NCBI GenBank assembly: GCA_049594615.1
Contig: JBMYJR010000051.1
Location: 1-21,864, forward strand
Reading direction: 5' to 3'
Source: CAXPZW01 sp049594615
Lineage (GTDB): Bacteria; Bacteroidota; Bacteroidia; Flavobacteriales_D; Sanyastnellaceae
DNA length: 21,864 nt
Below are positions 7,245 to 15,508 of this stretch, piece after piece; position 1 is the stretch's first letter, and each line of letters starts with the position of its first letter. The notes under the pieces are model-generated. The model did not search any database, had not been told where the DNA came from, and saw nothing but the letters and a program-made list of their open reading frames with translations. Position numbers and translations under genes: made by a program.

Positions 7245-8030
7245 TTACTCTTTGAGCGCCTTCACAGACTTCAACCGCTGCCGTTGGCATTTGCGCAAAG
7301 CGTTCACCACATCGATCAATTCCTTGACCGGGCAATGGCCTTGTTGGCTGGTGATTTGTTGCAAGCGCAGTTCGGATTCGCCCATGTATTCGGCGAGGGG
7401 CTTGTAGCCTAGGCCTGCTGAAATCAGCAGACGCAGAAGGTACTTGCCTGGCTCGGTACCTTCTTCGCAAAGCGAGTAGAGGATGGCCTCACCAAATTCG
7501 TGTACAAAGGCTGGATCGTTGGCCAAGCGCCGAAGGATCAACGCGCCAAATTCCACGGAGGGCTCTGGCACGTCTTCCTGCAGGCTGGCCAGGTAGGAGG
7601 CCCAGGTCTTGCGCACAGAGCCCCACATGCGGTTTTGGTCGCCATAGCGGTGGTGCCTGCGGCGGTGTCCTCCACCAGAGTCGCTCATAATGCCGAGGAT
7701 CACCCAGTGGTTGTAGGTCCATTTTTCATGGCCCAAAAACACCCGCCAATCCGGGGAGCCTTTGTGCTTGAAGGTGACGATCCCGCCACCCACGCTTTTC
7801 ATTCGTTCGTGCAGGCCCAGGGTAGCCGCATGGATGTGACGCACGAGCTGCGCAGCGGGTTCGGGTCTGGCCGAGAGGAACCAGTGGTAAAAGTGATCGG
7901 TGCGGTCGCCGCCGCAGAGGAGTTTGATGTCCAACATGCCGGTGAGTGCGCCCGGGTTTTTGGCTTTGGAAACGGACCAAAACCGGCGTGGGCAGCGGAG
8001 CAAGTTGGGACCTTGCGGAGGCGGAATCAA
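7245..8030 (-). CDS. unknown protein with antitoxin-like helix-turn-helix C-terminus
   Basis: I do not recognise the family. The frame is open from about 8063 to the TAA at 7245 and has coding-like codon use. The start is uncertain: TTG at 8030 (261 aa) or ATG at 7937 (230 aa, MLDIKLLCGG). The N-terminal two thirds are rich in His, Trp and Arg (HFYHWFLSAR, DWRVFLGHEKW, GGHRRRHHRYG) with no signal peptide or membrane segment. Residues about 171-245 (TTG numbering) align without gaps over 75 positions to residues 19-93 of the HigA-like antitoxin, including the G-Y/F-x-x-L-x-x-x-[LM]-G-x-S turn; I count about 13 identities and many similar residues. It lies 55 nt after rsmG and just before the broken toxin, so it may belong to the toxin-antitoxin module. 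It could be a DNA-binding partner or a fused antitoxin. Confidence 0.55.
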   Translation of the reverse strand: MIPPPQGPNLLRCPRRFWSVSKAKNPGALTGMLDIKLLCGGDRTDHFYHWFLSARPEPAAQLVRHIHAATLGLHERMKSVGGGIVTFKHKGSPDWRVFLGHEKWTYNHWVILGIMSDSGGGHRRRHHRYGDQNRMWGSVRKTWASYLASLQEDVPEPSVEFGALILRRLANDPAFVHEFGEAILYSLCEEGTEPGKYLLRLLISAGLGYKPLAEYMGESELRLQQITSQQGHCPVKELIDVVNALRKCQRQRLKSVKALKE

Positions 8031-8085
8031 GGGCCAAACGGCGCCGTTTTGTGGATGGTAGTGTTCGGGCTACGGATGGTAAAGG

Positions 8086-8718
8086 TCAGTCCACCATGCG
8101 CACATAGACCAGCTTCTTGGTCTCGAAGAATTCTTCCTTGAACCAATCGGTCAGGTCAAAGATGTCGTAGTCCTGGTGCACGGCCTTCATCTCTTCAGAC
8201 AGGTCACCACCCTTGAGGTAGAGGATGCCGTTGGGAAAAGCATTGCGCATGTCCTGGCGGAACTTGCCGCGGGTCCAGGGCAAAAAATTCTCAAAGCGCG
8301 TCACCGCGCGGCTCACCACAAAATCAAATTTCTTGTTGACGGTTTCGGCGCGTTGGTGTGTGGCCTTTACGTTGGTGATGCCCAATTCTCCGCACACTTC
8401 GTTCACGACTTTGATCTTCTTTCCGATGCTGTCCACCAGCCAGAAGTCCACATCCGGGTGAAGCACGGCCAGCGGCACGCCGGGGAAGCCTCCTCCGGTG
8501 CCGATGTCCAAGATTTGACTTCCCGGTTGGAAGCGGAACAGTTTGGCAATGGCGAGTGAGTGCAGGATGTGCCGCTCATACATGTTCTCAGCATCCTTGC
8601 GGGAGACCACATTGATTTGGCCGTTCCAATGCACGTAGGCCGGGCCCATGCGTTCGAATTGGTCACGCTGGGTGTCGGTGAGGTCAGGAAAGTAACGGAG
8701 GATCAGATCGAGCCCCAT
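8086..8718 (-). CDS. rsmG: 16S rRNA (guanine-N7) methyltransferase RsmG
   Basis: A 210-residue SAM-dependent methyltransferase (GidB family) that methylates N7 of G527 (E. coli numbering) in 16S rRNA. The N-terminal part has WNGQINVVSRKD and ERHILHSLAIAK. The SAM-binding loop is LDIGTGGGFPGVPLA at about residues 70-84, followed by LVDSIGKKIKVV and the VSRAVTRFENFLPW motif near 135. Length and motif order are normal. It begins 4 nt after the stop of the sigma-factor gene and is surely in the same transcript. The C-terminus ends in KKLVYVRMVD. Confidence 0.96.
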   Translation of the reverse strand: MGLDLILRYFPDLTDTQRDQFERMGPAYVHWNGQINVVSRKDAENMYERHILHSLAIAKLFRFQPGSQILDIGTGGGFPGVPLAVLHPDVDFWLVDSIGKKIKVVNEVCGELGITNVKATHQRAETVNKKFDFVVSRAVTRFENFLPWTRGKFRQDMRNAFPNGILYLKGGDLSEEMKAVHQDYDIFDLTDWFKEEFFETKKLVYVRMVD

Positions 8719-8722
8719 GGAA

Positions 8723-9331
8723 TCAGATGGTCTCGCGGGTGTTCTTCATCAGGTTGTACAGGAACTCGCGAGCACGGAAGAGCTGGGCCTTGACCGTTCC
8801 CAGAGGGATGTCGAGTTCCTGGGAGATTTCCTCGTAGGAGAGCTCCTTGAAGTAGCGCAGCTCCACCAGTTCGCGGTAGCGGGGCTTGAGCTTGGTGACC
8901 ACTTCGCGCATTTTTTTCACGCGCTCCATCTTCTCCATGGTTTCCTCGGGATCGAGCTTGCCGTCGGCAATATTGATCTCCATGGTTTCGCCGTCGGAGT
9001 TGGTGTATCCCGCGTCCAGACTGAGGGCGTTGATGCGTTTTTTTCGGATGTGGTCGATGCAGTTGTTGGACGCGATTTTAAACAGCCACGTACTAAAGGC
9101 AAACTGCGGGGTGTATTGGTGCAGGCGTTTGAAGGCCTTGCCGAATGCTTCAATGGTCAGGTCCTCCGCGTCGTCGGAGTTATTGACCATTTTGAGCAAC
9201 ATGTAATAGATGCTTTCTCGGTAGCGCTCCATGAGCTCCCCATAGGCGCGTTGATCCTTGTCTTTCAGGGCGCGTTGCACCAAGGCGTAGTCGTATTGCG
9301 CTTTTTCGGAAAGGTTGGCTCCTACTTCCAT
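8723..9331 (-). CDS. RNA polymerase sigma factor, ECF/sigma-70 family
   Basis: A 202-residue two-domain sigma factor. Region 2 lies at about 30-97 with ELMERYRESIYYMLLKMV, the DAEDLTIEAFGKAF core-binding helix and FSTWLFKIASNNCIDHIRKKR for -10 recognition and melting. Region 4 lies at about 147-195 with LKPRYRELVELRYFKELSYEEI and the helix-turn-helix LDIPLGTVKAQLFRARE. The linker is acidic (DGETMEINIADGKLDPEE). No anti-sigma gene is adjacent: the flanking genes are a glycosyltransferase (10-nt overlap upstream) and rsmG (4-nt gap downstream). That suggests constitutive expression or control at another level. The target regulon cannot be read from the sequence. Confidence 0.94.
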   Translation of the reverse strand: MEVGANLSEKAQYDYALVQRALKDKDQRAYGELMERYRESIYYMLLKMVNNSDDAEDLTIEAFGKAFKRLHQYTPQFAFSTWLFKIASNNCIDHIRKKRINALSLDAGYTNSDGETMEINIADGKLDPEETMEKMERVKKMREVVTKLKPRYRELVELRYFKELSYEEISQELDIPLGTVKAQLFRAREFLYNLMKNTRETI

Positions 9332-10449
9332 TGTTTGGGTGGTTGGATCATGTTTGCGAGCATTACCGTGGGGGTGAACGCCAGCACAAAGGCCTCAGAA
9401 AGCGGTGCGAACCACGCCACACCACGGTCTCCGAGAAGGTTTGCAGCTCGGCTAAAAATAGCGATTTGCATTCCCCACCTCAGGATCAGCGGCGCAATTA
9501 TCCACACCACGGGTGTGTGGAAAACCAGCGCGCCCACCAAAGCCGCGTGGAATACCAGCCAACTCAGCGGGTAGAGCCCGAGTAAGGCTTTGTGAACCGC
9601 ACGGTAACGGATGCCGGTGGTCAGGTGGCGGCGTTTTTGGCGCCACCAGGCCTGCCAGCTGGTTTTGGGCTCGGAGCGGGTGATGGCAGCGGCGCCCAGT
9701 ACCACACCGGTGTTGGCCTTGTGCGCCACTTCGTTGACAAACAAATCGTCGTCCCCGGACTGCAGGTCCAAGTGGGATTTGAATCCGCCGTGCTCCATGA
9801 AGAGGTCTTTGCGGTAGCCCAGGTTGCGTCCAACACCCATGTACGGCAATCCGGCCAGGGCAAACGACAAGTACTGGACGCCAGTAAAAAAGGCGTCGTA
9901 CCGGATCAAGTGCCCAAGCACGCCGGTGGTAGGTTGGTATGGACTGTACCCAATGCTCACTGCTTTGTTTTCATTCAGCGGCGCGGCCATGTGTCGGAGC
10001 CAAGAGGTTCCCGACGGTCGGCAGTCCGCGTCGGTGAAGAGCAAAAGGTTGTGGGTGGCGGCTTTGATGCCCATGGTCACCGCGAACTTCTTGCCCGACA
10101 TACGTTGGGCTTCGTCGTCCAAGGTCACCACCTTTAGGTTGGGGTAGCGCACTTCAAAAGCGCGCAGGATATCTGGGGTATCGTCCCAACTGCTGTCGTC
10201 GACCACCACCACTTCGTATTCCGGGTAATCCTGGTCCATGAGTTCGGGGATCAGGCTGCGGAGGTGTCGCTCTTCGTTCCGGGCACAAACTAGGACAGAC
10301 ACGGGTGCTTCCATGGCGGACGACGGCCGTTTCCGGTGAAAGGCAATTCGCACAAAGAGCACCAGGAAGTACAGCAGTTGAACAAGCAGTGCTGCGCCTG
10401 CGATAGCGAGCCAACCGAGTTGATGGGGATGGAGCGGCCAGTGTTCCAT
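9322..10449 (-). CDS. family 2 glycosyltransferase, membrane-anchored
   Basis: A 375-residue GT-A enzyme. An N-terminal membrane helix (about 12-35) is followed by the catalytic domain: PVSVLVCARNEE (49-60), VVVDDSSWDDTPDIL (81-95), the DAD metal site in LLLFTDADCRP (140-142), an acidic QSGDDDLFVNEVA motif (230-242) as the likely catalytic base, and QKRRH (271-275) at the place of the QxxRW motif. Two or three hydrophobic helices close the protein (about 285-320 and 338-365). The architecture fits processive or lipid/polysaccharide-type GT2 enzymes; the sugar and acceptor cannot be told. It is the first gene of its operon, with a TAGCTTTG element 5 nt before the ATG, and overlaps the sigma gene. 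Confidence 0.9.
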   Translation of the reverse strand: MEHWPLHPHQLGWLAIAGAALLVQLLYFLVLFVRIAFHRKRPSSAMEAPVSVLVCARNEERHLRSLIPELMDQDYPEYEVVVVDDSSWDDTPDILRAFEVRYPNLKVVTLDDEAQRMSGKKFAVTMGIKAATHNLLLFTDADCRPSGTSWLRHMAAPLNENKAVSIGYSPYQPTTGVLGHLIRYDAFFTGVQYLSFALAGLPYMGVGRNLGYRKDLFMEHGGFKSHLDLQSGDDDLFVNEVAHKANTGVVLGAAAITRSEPKTSWQAWWRQKRRHLTTGIRYRAVHKALLGLYPLSWLVFHAALVGALVFHTPVVWIIAPLILRWGMQIAIFSRAANLLGDRGVAWFAPLSEAFVLAFTPTVMLANMIQPPKQWK

Positions 10450-10454
10450 GCGGT

Positions 10455-10462
10455 CAAAGCTA
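10455..10462 (-). promoter_or_regulatory. -7 promoter element of the glycosyltransferase-sigma-rsmG operon (TAGCTTTG), predicted leaderless
   Basis: Minus-strand TAGCTTTG matches TAnnTTTG and ends 5 nt before the ATG at 10449. It lies downstream of the terminator of the preceding gene, as expected for a new transcription unit. Confidence 0.5.
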
Positions 10463-10487
10463 GCCTACATCGCGGGCCTACCCATGC

Positions 10488-10515
10488 AAAAGGCGGCCCG
10501 AAGACCGCTTTTTTT
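10488..10515 (-). terminator. rho-independent terminator after the secreted protease
   Basis: On the minus strand GCGGTC, loop TTCG, GGCCGC form a 6-bp stem with one T-G pair and a UUCG-type tetraloop, flanked by a run of A before it and CTTTT after it. It starts about 19 nt after the protease stop and separates it from the glycosyltransferase operon. The plus-strand version has an A-C mismatch, so the minus strand is favoured. Confidence 0.8.
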
Positions 10516-10533
10516 GCACAAGTTCTTTTGCAC

Positions 10534-12852
10534 TTAGCGTTGGATCAACTGGAGGTAGTGCCAGCCGTAATCGCTTTGCAGTTGTACGGTGTAGGAACCC
10601 GCAGGCAAGCCGGCCAAGTTCAGTTGGGTGCGTTTGTCCCAACGGGTATTGTCCTGCAGCACAGTGCGACCTACCGCGTCAATCACACGTACCAACTTGA
10701 CTTCGGTGTCCGCGGTGAGGGTGTAATTGCCGTTGCCAGGGTTGGGGAAGAGGCTTGATTGCCAGGTGGTTTTTTCTTCGATGTTGTTGGCGGCCGCCAT
10801 GCCAAATAGGTGTTCGGCTTCGCCTCCAAATTCACCGCCTGAGGCCATTACGGTGCCCAAAGCATCAGTGATGGTGTAGCTGCCTTCGCCGTAGTCACAG
10901 CAAATGCCGTCGGCGTAGTCGTCCACAATCAGGAAGGTGTAGCAACCGGGGTCCACCACGCTGTATTCAAAGCTGTAGAGGGTACTGTTGTCGTATGCGC
11001 CGGGATCGTCGTTGGCCGCCTCGGTGTTCCCGCCTCCGTTGGGACCTACGACTTCGTTTCCGCCGGAGAGAACCACATCGCCATTCGGGCCACGCAGTTC
11101 CCAATAGGTCTCGTAGCCGTAGGTGTCGGTGAGGATATCAATGGTCAGTACCGCTTCACCCAAGGTGAGCAAGGTAGTGGCAGTGCCTGCGTTGTTCATC
11201 GGGTTTTCATCGCCTTCGGCGTCCACGATTACGCTGAGGTCGTTGTTGCCGTCTTGGGGGGTGAAGGTGGGCAAGGTGACGTCTTGGATGTCGCCAGGTG
11301 CGAGAGAACCTGTCCAGTAAACGGGGGCTTGCGCCACCCCGTTGTAGGTCACCAGCAGTGAGCATGAAGTCAGCGCTTCGGTACCGAAGTTCTTGATGCG
11401 GAACACCGGGTCAAACGACGAAGGGTCGCACAAGGTCTCGGGGATGTTTTGGAAGCCGTTGGCTGCGGGGTCGCTGGCAAAGACTTCGGTGCCTTCGGGC
11501 CAGCCGTCCAGCACTTGCGTGCCGCTGCCCGAGGGATCCAACCAGTCCTTGAGGCGGTTGGAGGCGCTAGTGCCATCCCAGCTGATGGCCAAGCGGCCGT
11601 AGTAGTCGGGTTGGTTGTTGTCATAGGAACCGCTACAGGCTGCCGAGCCGCCGTAGAGCTGACCAATGATGCGGTGGTTTTGATCAAAAAGCGGCGAACC
11701 TGAAGAGCCGGGCTCGGTCACTCCAAGGTCCCAGTTGGCCACGCGCCAGGTTTGCGCGCCGCCCCAGTTCTGTTGGGAGATGGCGTTGTCCTCGAAACAA
11801 ATCTTTTTCACATCGCCTGAAGGGTGGTGTATGCCACAGGCGTTGGGTACTGGATTATCGGTGCGGTCCCATCCGGCGTACTGCACGTTGAAGTTGGCGG
11901 GAGGGGTTTCGTCCAGTTCCAGCAGGGCAAAGTCACTGCCGCCACTGCTTGCGCGTAGCACCGAACCCGACACCGAGTCACTGGTAGGGCCTGTGTTGCC
12001 CGAACAGGTGGCCGACTCGTGGTTGAAGTAGAACACCCAGCTGCCTTCGCCACCCAAACAGTGGTTGGCAGTCAAGAAGTAGGGGGTGCCGTCTTGTTGG
12101 GTGTTGTTGACCAAGGCTCCGGTGCATGCTGCAAAACCGCCGCTCACGATCAACGCCACCGAGCGGCTCTCGGTTTGCCACTCGTCGCCTTCGGGGCAAT
12201 TGACATTGACGTTGCAAGCGCCGCTGCTGCCAAAGGGGCCGCCCAGGGCTTTTTCCCAGGCTTGGGCTTCTTGGTTCCATTTGCTGAGCACGTCGCGGTA
12301 GCCGTAAACCACCTCGCCCAAGACCACCTCTGCGGTGTGGGAGCAGCGCGCGGGCATTTGGAGTTCAATCACTACCTCACTGGCGTAAATCAACCCTACG
12401 GCAAATTCACCGCCATCGGTGTTACTGCGATGATCGTAGGCCCCGAGGTAGGCGCTTTGGTTGGTGTCCCAAATCAGCAGCTTGGCGCCTTTGGGCAGGC
12501 GCAGTGCGTCAAAGGTGAAGTTCATGGAAACTGCGCCGGGCGCCGAAACACGTGCTTGGGTCACCCGCACGTTTTGGCCATTGGCGCGGCCGGTGAAGCG
12601 CTCGCCGGAGGCCACCACGTCCAGAGAAACAGGCACTTCCACCCCAAAGCGGTAGCCGAATTCTTTGTGGAGGTCATTCTCAAGGTCCTCAGCGCGCAGG
12701 GCTTCCAGGTCAGGAGCGTCAAGGGTGAGGTGTGCCTCGCTGTGAGGCAGGCTTTGGGGCCAATCCACCGGGGCGCCTTCATAGGCGATTTGAGAAAATG
12801 CGGGAAGTGCCAGCCATGCAAAGAGCACGGTCAAAATGCGTGAAGTGGTCAT
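10534..12852 (-). CDS. secreted trypsin-like serine protease (lysyl endopeptidase-like) with T9SS sorting tail
   Basis: A 772-residue exported protein. The signal peptide is MTTSRILTVLFAWLALPAFS (about 1-20). After a propeptide-like region (about 30-205) comes a Cys-rich S1 protease domain with the triad H264 (LTANHC), D307 (GSDFALLELD) and S384 (EPGSSGSPLFD). Many cysteines (CNVNVNC, ACTGALV, HHPSG...KKIC) resemble lysyl endopeptidases. A CARDB-like domain (about 470-560) and a segment with DDYADGICCDYGEGSY follow. The last ~75 residues, SLFPNPGNGNYTL...GRTVLQ...LPAGSYTVQLQ...LIQR, are a type A sorting domain of the type IX secretion system. So it should pass the inner membrane by Sec and the outer membrane by T9SS. 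The frame is open to 12891; I chose 12852 because the signal peptide begins there. It follows the lipoprotein gene by 14 nt. Confidence 0.92.
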   Translation of the reverse strand: MTTSRILTVLFAWLALPAFSQIAYEGAPVDWPQSLPHSEAHLTLDAPDLEALRAEDLENDLHKEFGYRFGVEVPVSLDVVASGERFTGRANGQNVRVTQARVSAPGAVSMNFTFDALRLPKGAKLLIWDTNQSAYLGAYDHRSNTDGGEFAVGLIYASEVVIELQMPARCSHTAEVVLGEVVYGYRDVLSKWNQEAQAWEKALGGPFGSSGACNVNVNCPEGDEWQTESRSVALIVSGGFAACTGALVNNTQQDGTPYFLTANHCLGGEGSWVFYFNHESATCSGNTGPTSDSVSGSVLRASSGGSDFALLELDETPPANFNVQYAGWDRTDNPVPNACGIHHPSGDVKKICFEDNAISQQNWGGAQTWRVANWDLGVTEPGSSGSPLFDQNHRIIGQLYGGSAACSGSYDNNQPDYYGRLAISWDGTSASNRLKDWLDPSGSGTQVLDGWPEGTEVFASDPAANGFQNIPETLCDPSSFDPVFRIKNFGTEALTSCSLLVTYNGVAQAPVYWTGSLAPGDIQDVTLPTFTPQDGNNDLSVIVDAEGDENPMNNAGTATTLLTLGEAVLTIDILTDTYGYETYWELRGPNGDVVLSGGNEVVGPNGGGNTEAANDDPGAYDNSTLYSFEYSVVDPGCYTFLIVDDYADGICCDYGEGSYTITDALGTVMASGGEFGGEAEHLFGMAAANNIEEKTTWQSSLFPNPGNGNYTLTADTEVKLVRVIDAVGRTVLQDNTRWDKRTQLNLAGLPAGSYTVQLQSDYGWHYLQLIQR

Positions 12853-12866
12853 GTTACTCGAGGCGA

Positions 12867-13334
12867 TCATCGGTTCGAATCCAATACACATTCGAGAGAA
12901 AACTCCCTATCGGCTTGGAGATTTAATTTAATACGGCCGCCTCCAGGGGCAGCCAAAGGGGTCAAGTCAAAGGTGAGGGTGTCGATGATCATGCTGCGGC
13001 ACATGTCCTCGTTGGCTTGGTGGATCAGACGCACAGGGCGCTGGGGCGGCAAGCTTTTCATCAGCATGCCATTGGTCACCATTTGGAACACGTGGTCGCG
13101 GCATCCGCCGCTGTATTCCACCACGAGTTTGAGGGTGTTGCCTTCTACCACCGGTTCGCCATTCACCTGAAAAGGGTCAGTAGGGCGGTTGAACTCCAGT
13201 GGATCATTCAGGGTAGGGCCACTGTAAGTCATGGGCGCTTGCTCATCGGGGGTGGATTCGGCCGAAGCCGCATCACGCGATTTGCAACCGGCCAACACGG
13301 CCAGGGCCAAAACAGGAAACAGAATAGCTTTCAT
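12867..13334 (-). CDS. small lipoprotein, unknown function
   Basis: A 155-residue exported protein with a type II signal peptide MKAILFPVLALAVLAGC. The lipobox is LAGC with C17 as the lipidated residue, followed by KSRDAAS, a short Ser/Glu-rich linker. The mature domain contains GNTLKLVVEYSGGCRDHVFQM (about 65-85), LIHQANEDMCRSMIIDTLTFDLTPL and a basic C-terminus. The two internal cysteines in GGCRDH and EDMCRS could form a disulfide. I do not recognise a named family; the strand-rich pattern suggests a small beta domain in the periplasm or at the surface. It is 14 nt upstream of the T9SS protease and probably cotranscribed with it, which hints at a helper role, but that is only context. Confidence 0.8.
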   Translation of the reverse strand: MKAILFPVLALAVLAGCKSRDAASAESTPDEQAPMTYSGPTLNDPLEFNRPTDPFQVNGEPVVEGNTLKLVVEYSGGCRDHVFQMVTNGMLMKSLPPQRPVRLIHQANEDMCRSMIIDTLTFDLTPLAAPGGGRIKLNLQADREFSLECVLDSNR

Positions 13335-13430
13335 AACGACACCTAAACAACGTTGATAACGGTATGGTACACTGCAAGGTGCACCAAACCGGTGAAAGTA
13401 TGCTTGCCGAGTACCGGAAGTTTGAACAGT

Positions 13431-15455
13431 TTACCCTTGATTCTGGCTTTCCTTCTGGACTTTGAGGGCTTGCCACTCGTCGCGCAGGCGGGCAGCGTTG
13501 ATGAAGTCCAGTTCTTTGGCGGCCTTTTCCATACCGCGCTGGGCGGCGCGGATGGCACGTTCGAGTTGGTCGTCGGTCATGTGGGCGATCACGGGATCGG
13601 CGCTTGGTTTGTTGAGCGACTCTGGGCCGGCGTAAGCCTTGCGGCGGTCGTCGATGAGCTCGTTTTGCTCGAAGATGGTGGTCTTTTTCTTGACGATCTG
13701 CTGGGGCACGATGCCGTGGGCTTCGTTGTAGGCCATCTGACGCTCGCGCCGGCGGCCCGTCTCGTCCATGGTTTGTTGCATGGAGTCGGTGATGGTGTCG
13801 GCGTAGAAGATCACCCTGCCGTTCACGTTTCGTGCGGCGCGGCCAGCGGTTTGGGTGAGCGAGCGGTTGGATCGCAGGAACCCTTCCTTGTCAGCGTCGA
13901 GCACGGCCACTAGAGACACCTCTGGCAAGTCTAGCCCCTCTCGCAGCAGATTGACTCCCACCAACACATCGATGATGCCTTCACGCAATTCCCGCAAGAT
14001 TTCGATGCGATCGAGGGTGTCGACTTCGGAGTGGATGTACTTGACCTTGATGTCGAGCTTGGCCATGTACTTGGTGAGCTCCTCGGCCATGCGTTTGGTG
14101 AGTGTGGTGACCAGCACGCGCTCGCTGCGGTCGAGGGTGAGTTGTACCTCCTCCAGCAAGTCGTCGATCTGGTGCTTGGTGGGACGTACCTCAATGGGCG
14201 GGTCCAACAGCCCGGTGGGGCGAATGAGCTGTTCCACCACCACGCCTTCGCTCTTTTCCAATTCAAAATCGGCCGGTGTTGCGCTGACAAAGACGGTCTG
14301 GCGCAGCATGGTTTCCCACTCCTCGTACTTGAGCGGGCGATTGTCCATGGCTGACGGCAGGCGGAACCCGTATTCCACCAAGTTGACTTTACGGCTGCGG
14401 TCCCCGCCATACATGGCGCCGACTTGCCCAACGGTCACATGGCTCTCGTCGATGATGGTGAGGTAGTCGTCGGGGAAGTAGTCGAGCAGGCAAAAAGGGC
14501 GTTGCCCGGGTTCGCGGCGGTCGAAGTAGCGCGAATAGTTTTCGATGCCCGAGCAAAACCCCAGTTCGCGCATCATTTCCAAGTCTTGGGTGGTGCGCTC
14601 TTCAAGGCGTTTGCTCTCCACAAATTTGCCGCCGTCGTTGAAGAAGGTGCACTGGCTGACCATGTCTTGCTGGATCTCCCAGATGCACTCCTTCATGAGA
14701 TCTTTGGTGGTCACAAAAAGGTTGGCGGGGTAGATGTTGAGCTCGTCAAAACTGTGGAGTACGCGTCCCGTTTTGGGATCGATGCTTTCGATGCCTTCGA
14801 TCTCATCGCCCCAGAAGGTGATGCGAACCGCGTGATCGGCGTAGGCCAACCACACATCTACCGTATCGCCTTGCACGCGGAATTGGCCGCGTTGAAAATC
14901 ACCTCTCGCTCGGCTGTAGAGGCTTTCTACTAAGCGGTGCAAGAAGGCGTTGCGGCTCACCATTTGGCCTTTTTTGACCGGAATCACACTCTTGTGAAAC
15001 TCCACCGGGTTGCCAATGCCGTAGATGCAGGAAATCGAGGCCACCACAATCACATCGCGACGCCCGCTCATCAGTGCCGAGGTGGCGCTCAGGCGCAGCT
15101 TTTCGATTTCGTCGTTGATGCTGAGGTCCTTTTCGATGTAGGTGCCGCTCGACGGAATGAACGCCTCGGGCTGGTAATAATCGTAGTAGGACACGAAGTA
15201 CTCCACCTTGTTCTCAGGGAAGAATTGCTTGAACTCTGAGTAGAGCTGCGCGGCCAAAGTCTTGTTGTGTGACAACACCAGTGTGGGGCGCTGGGTGTTG
15301 TGGATCACGTTGGCAATGGAAAAGGTCTTGCCCGATCCGGTGACCCCGAGCAGGGTTTGGAAGGGCAGTCCTTCTTCGATGCCTTCGGTCAATTGGCGGA
15401 TGGCTTCGGGCTGGTCGCCGGTGGGCGAAAACTCGGAATGCAGCTCAAATTTCAT
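13431..15455 (-). CDS. uvrB: excinuclease ABC subunit UvrB
   Basis: A 674-residue helicase-like damage-verification subunit of nucleotide excision repair. Visible in order: Walker A GVTGSGKTF (37-45); the beta-hairpin YYDYYQPEAFIPSSGTYIEKD (about 90-110), which clamps the DNA strand; the DESH box in TIIDESHVTVGQ; SATPADFELE; helicase motifs VLVTTLTKRMAEELT, DVLVGVNLLREGLDLPEVS and QTAGRAARNVNG; and a C-terminal UVR domain (DQLERAIRAAQRGMEKAAKELDFINAARLRDEW) for UvrC contact. Length is typical of UvrB. It is preceded by its own TACATTCG promoter element 6 nt before the ATG. It is an isolated gene here, without uvrA or uvrC. Confidence 0.98.
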   Translation of the reverse strand: MKFELHSEFSPTGDQPEAIRQLTEGIEEGLPFQTLLGVTGSGKTFSIANVIHNTQRPTLVLSHNKTLAAQLYSEFKQFFPENKVEYFVSYYDYYQPEAFIPSSGTYIEKDLSINDEIEKLRLSATSALMSGRRDVIVVASISCIYGIGNPVEFHKSVIPVKKGQMVSRNAFLHRLVESLYSRARGDFQRGQFRVQGDTVDVWLAYADHAVRITFWGDEIEGIESIDPKTGRVLHSFDELNIYPANLFVTTKDLMKECIWEIQQDMVSQCTFFNDGGKFVESKRLEERTTQDLEMMRELGFCSGIENYSRYFDRREPGQRPFCLLDYFPDDYLTIIDESHVTVGQVGAMYGGDRSRKVNLVEYGFRLPSAMDNRPLKYEEWETMLRQTVFVSATPADFELEKSEGVVVEQLIRPTGLLDPPIEVRPTKHQIDDLLEEVQLTLDRSERVLVTTLTKRMAEELTKYMAKLDIKVKYIHSEVDTLDRIEILRELREGIIDVLVGVNLLREGLDLPEVSLVAVLDADKEGFLRSNRSLTQTAGRAARNVNGRVIFYADTITDSMQQTMDETGRRRERQMAYNEAHGIVPQQIVKKKTTIFEQNELIDDRRKAYAGPESLNKPSADPVIAHMTDDQLERAIRAAQRGMEKAAKELDFINAARLRDEWQALKVQKESQNQG

Positions 15456-15461
15456 GGAAGA

Positions 15462-15469
15462 CGAATGTA
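15462..15469 (-). promoter_or_regulatory. -7 promoter element of uvrB (TACATTCG), predicted leaderless
   Basis: Minus-strand TACATTCG fits TAnnTTYG and ends 6 nt before the uvrB ATG. No LexA-type palindrome was recognised around it. Confidence 0.45.
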
Positions 15470-15486
15470 CAATTTCGGGGTGCGGT

Positions 15487-15503
15487 TGCTAATCCTTTTA
15501 GCA
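15487..15503 (-). other. short perfect hairpin between the DUF805 gene and uvrB
   Basis: TGCTAA and TTAGCA form a 6-bp stem with a 5-nt loop, a few bases after the DUF805 gene's stop. No T-run follows on the minus strand, so it is at best a weak terminator or mRNA-end structure. Confidence 0.3.
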
Positions 15504-15508
15504 TCAAT

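Noticed and set aside
12869..12893. GGTTCGAATCC, which looks like a tRNA T-loop
   Set aside because: The flanking bases do not pair (CATCG against CAATA) and no acceptor stem, anticodon arm or 3' end is present. It is the end of the lipoprotein coding sequence read on the other strand.
13335..13430. Minus-strand open frames running from the end of uvrB into the lipoprotein upstream region
   Set aside because: They are read-through shadows of uvrB with no start or family resemblance; the interval more likely holds the lipoprotein promoter, for which I found only a weak TACTTTCA.
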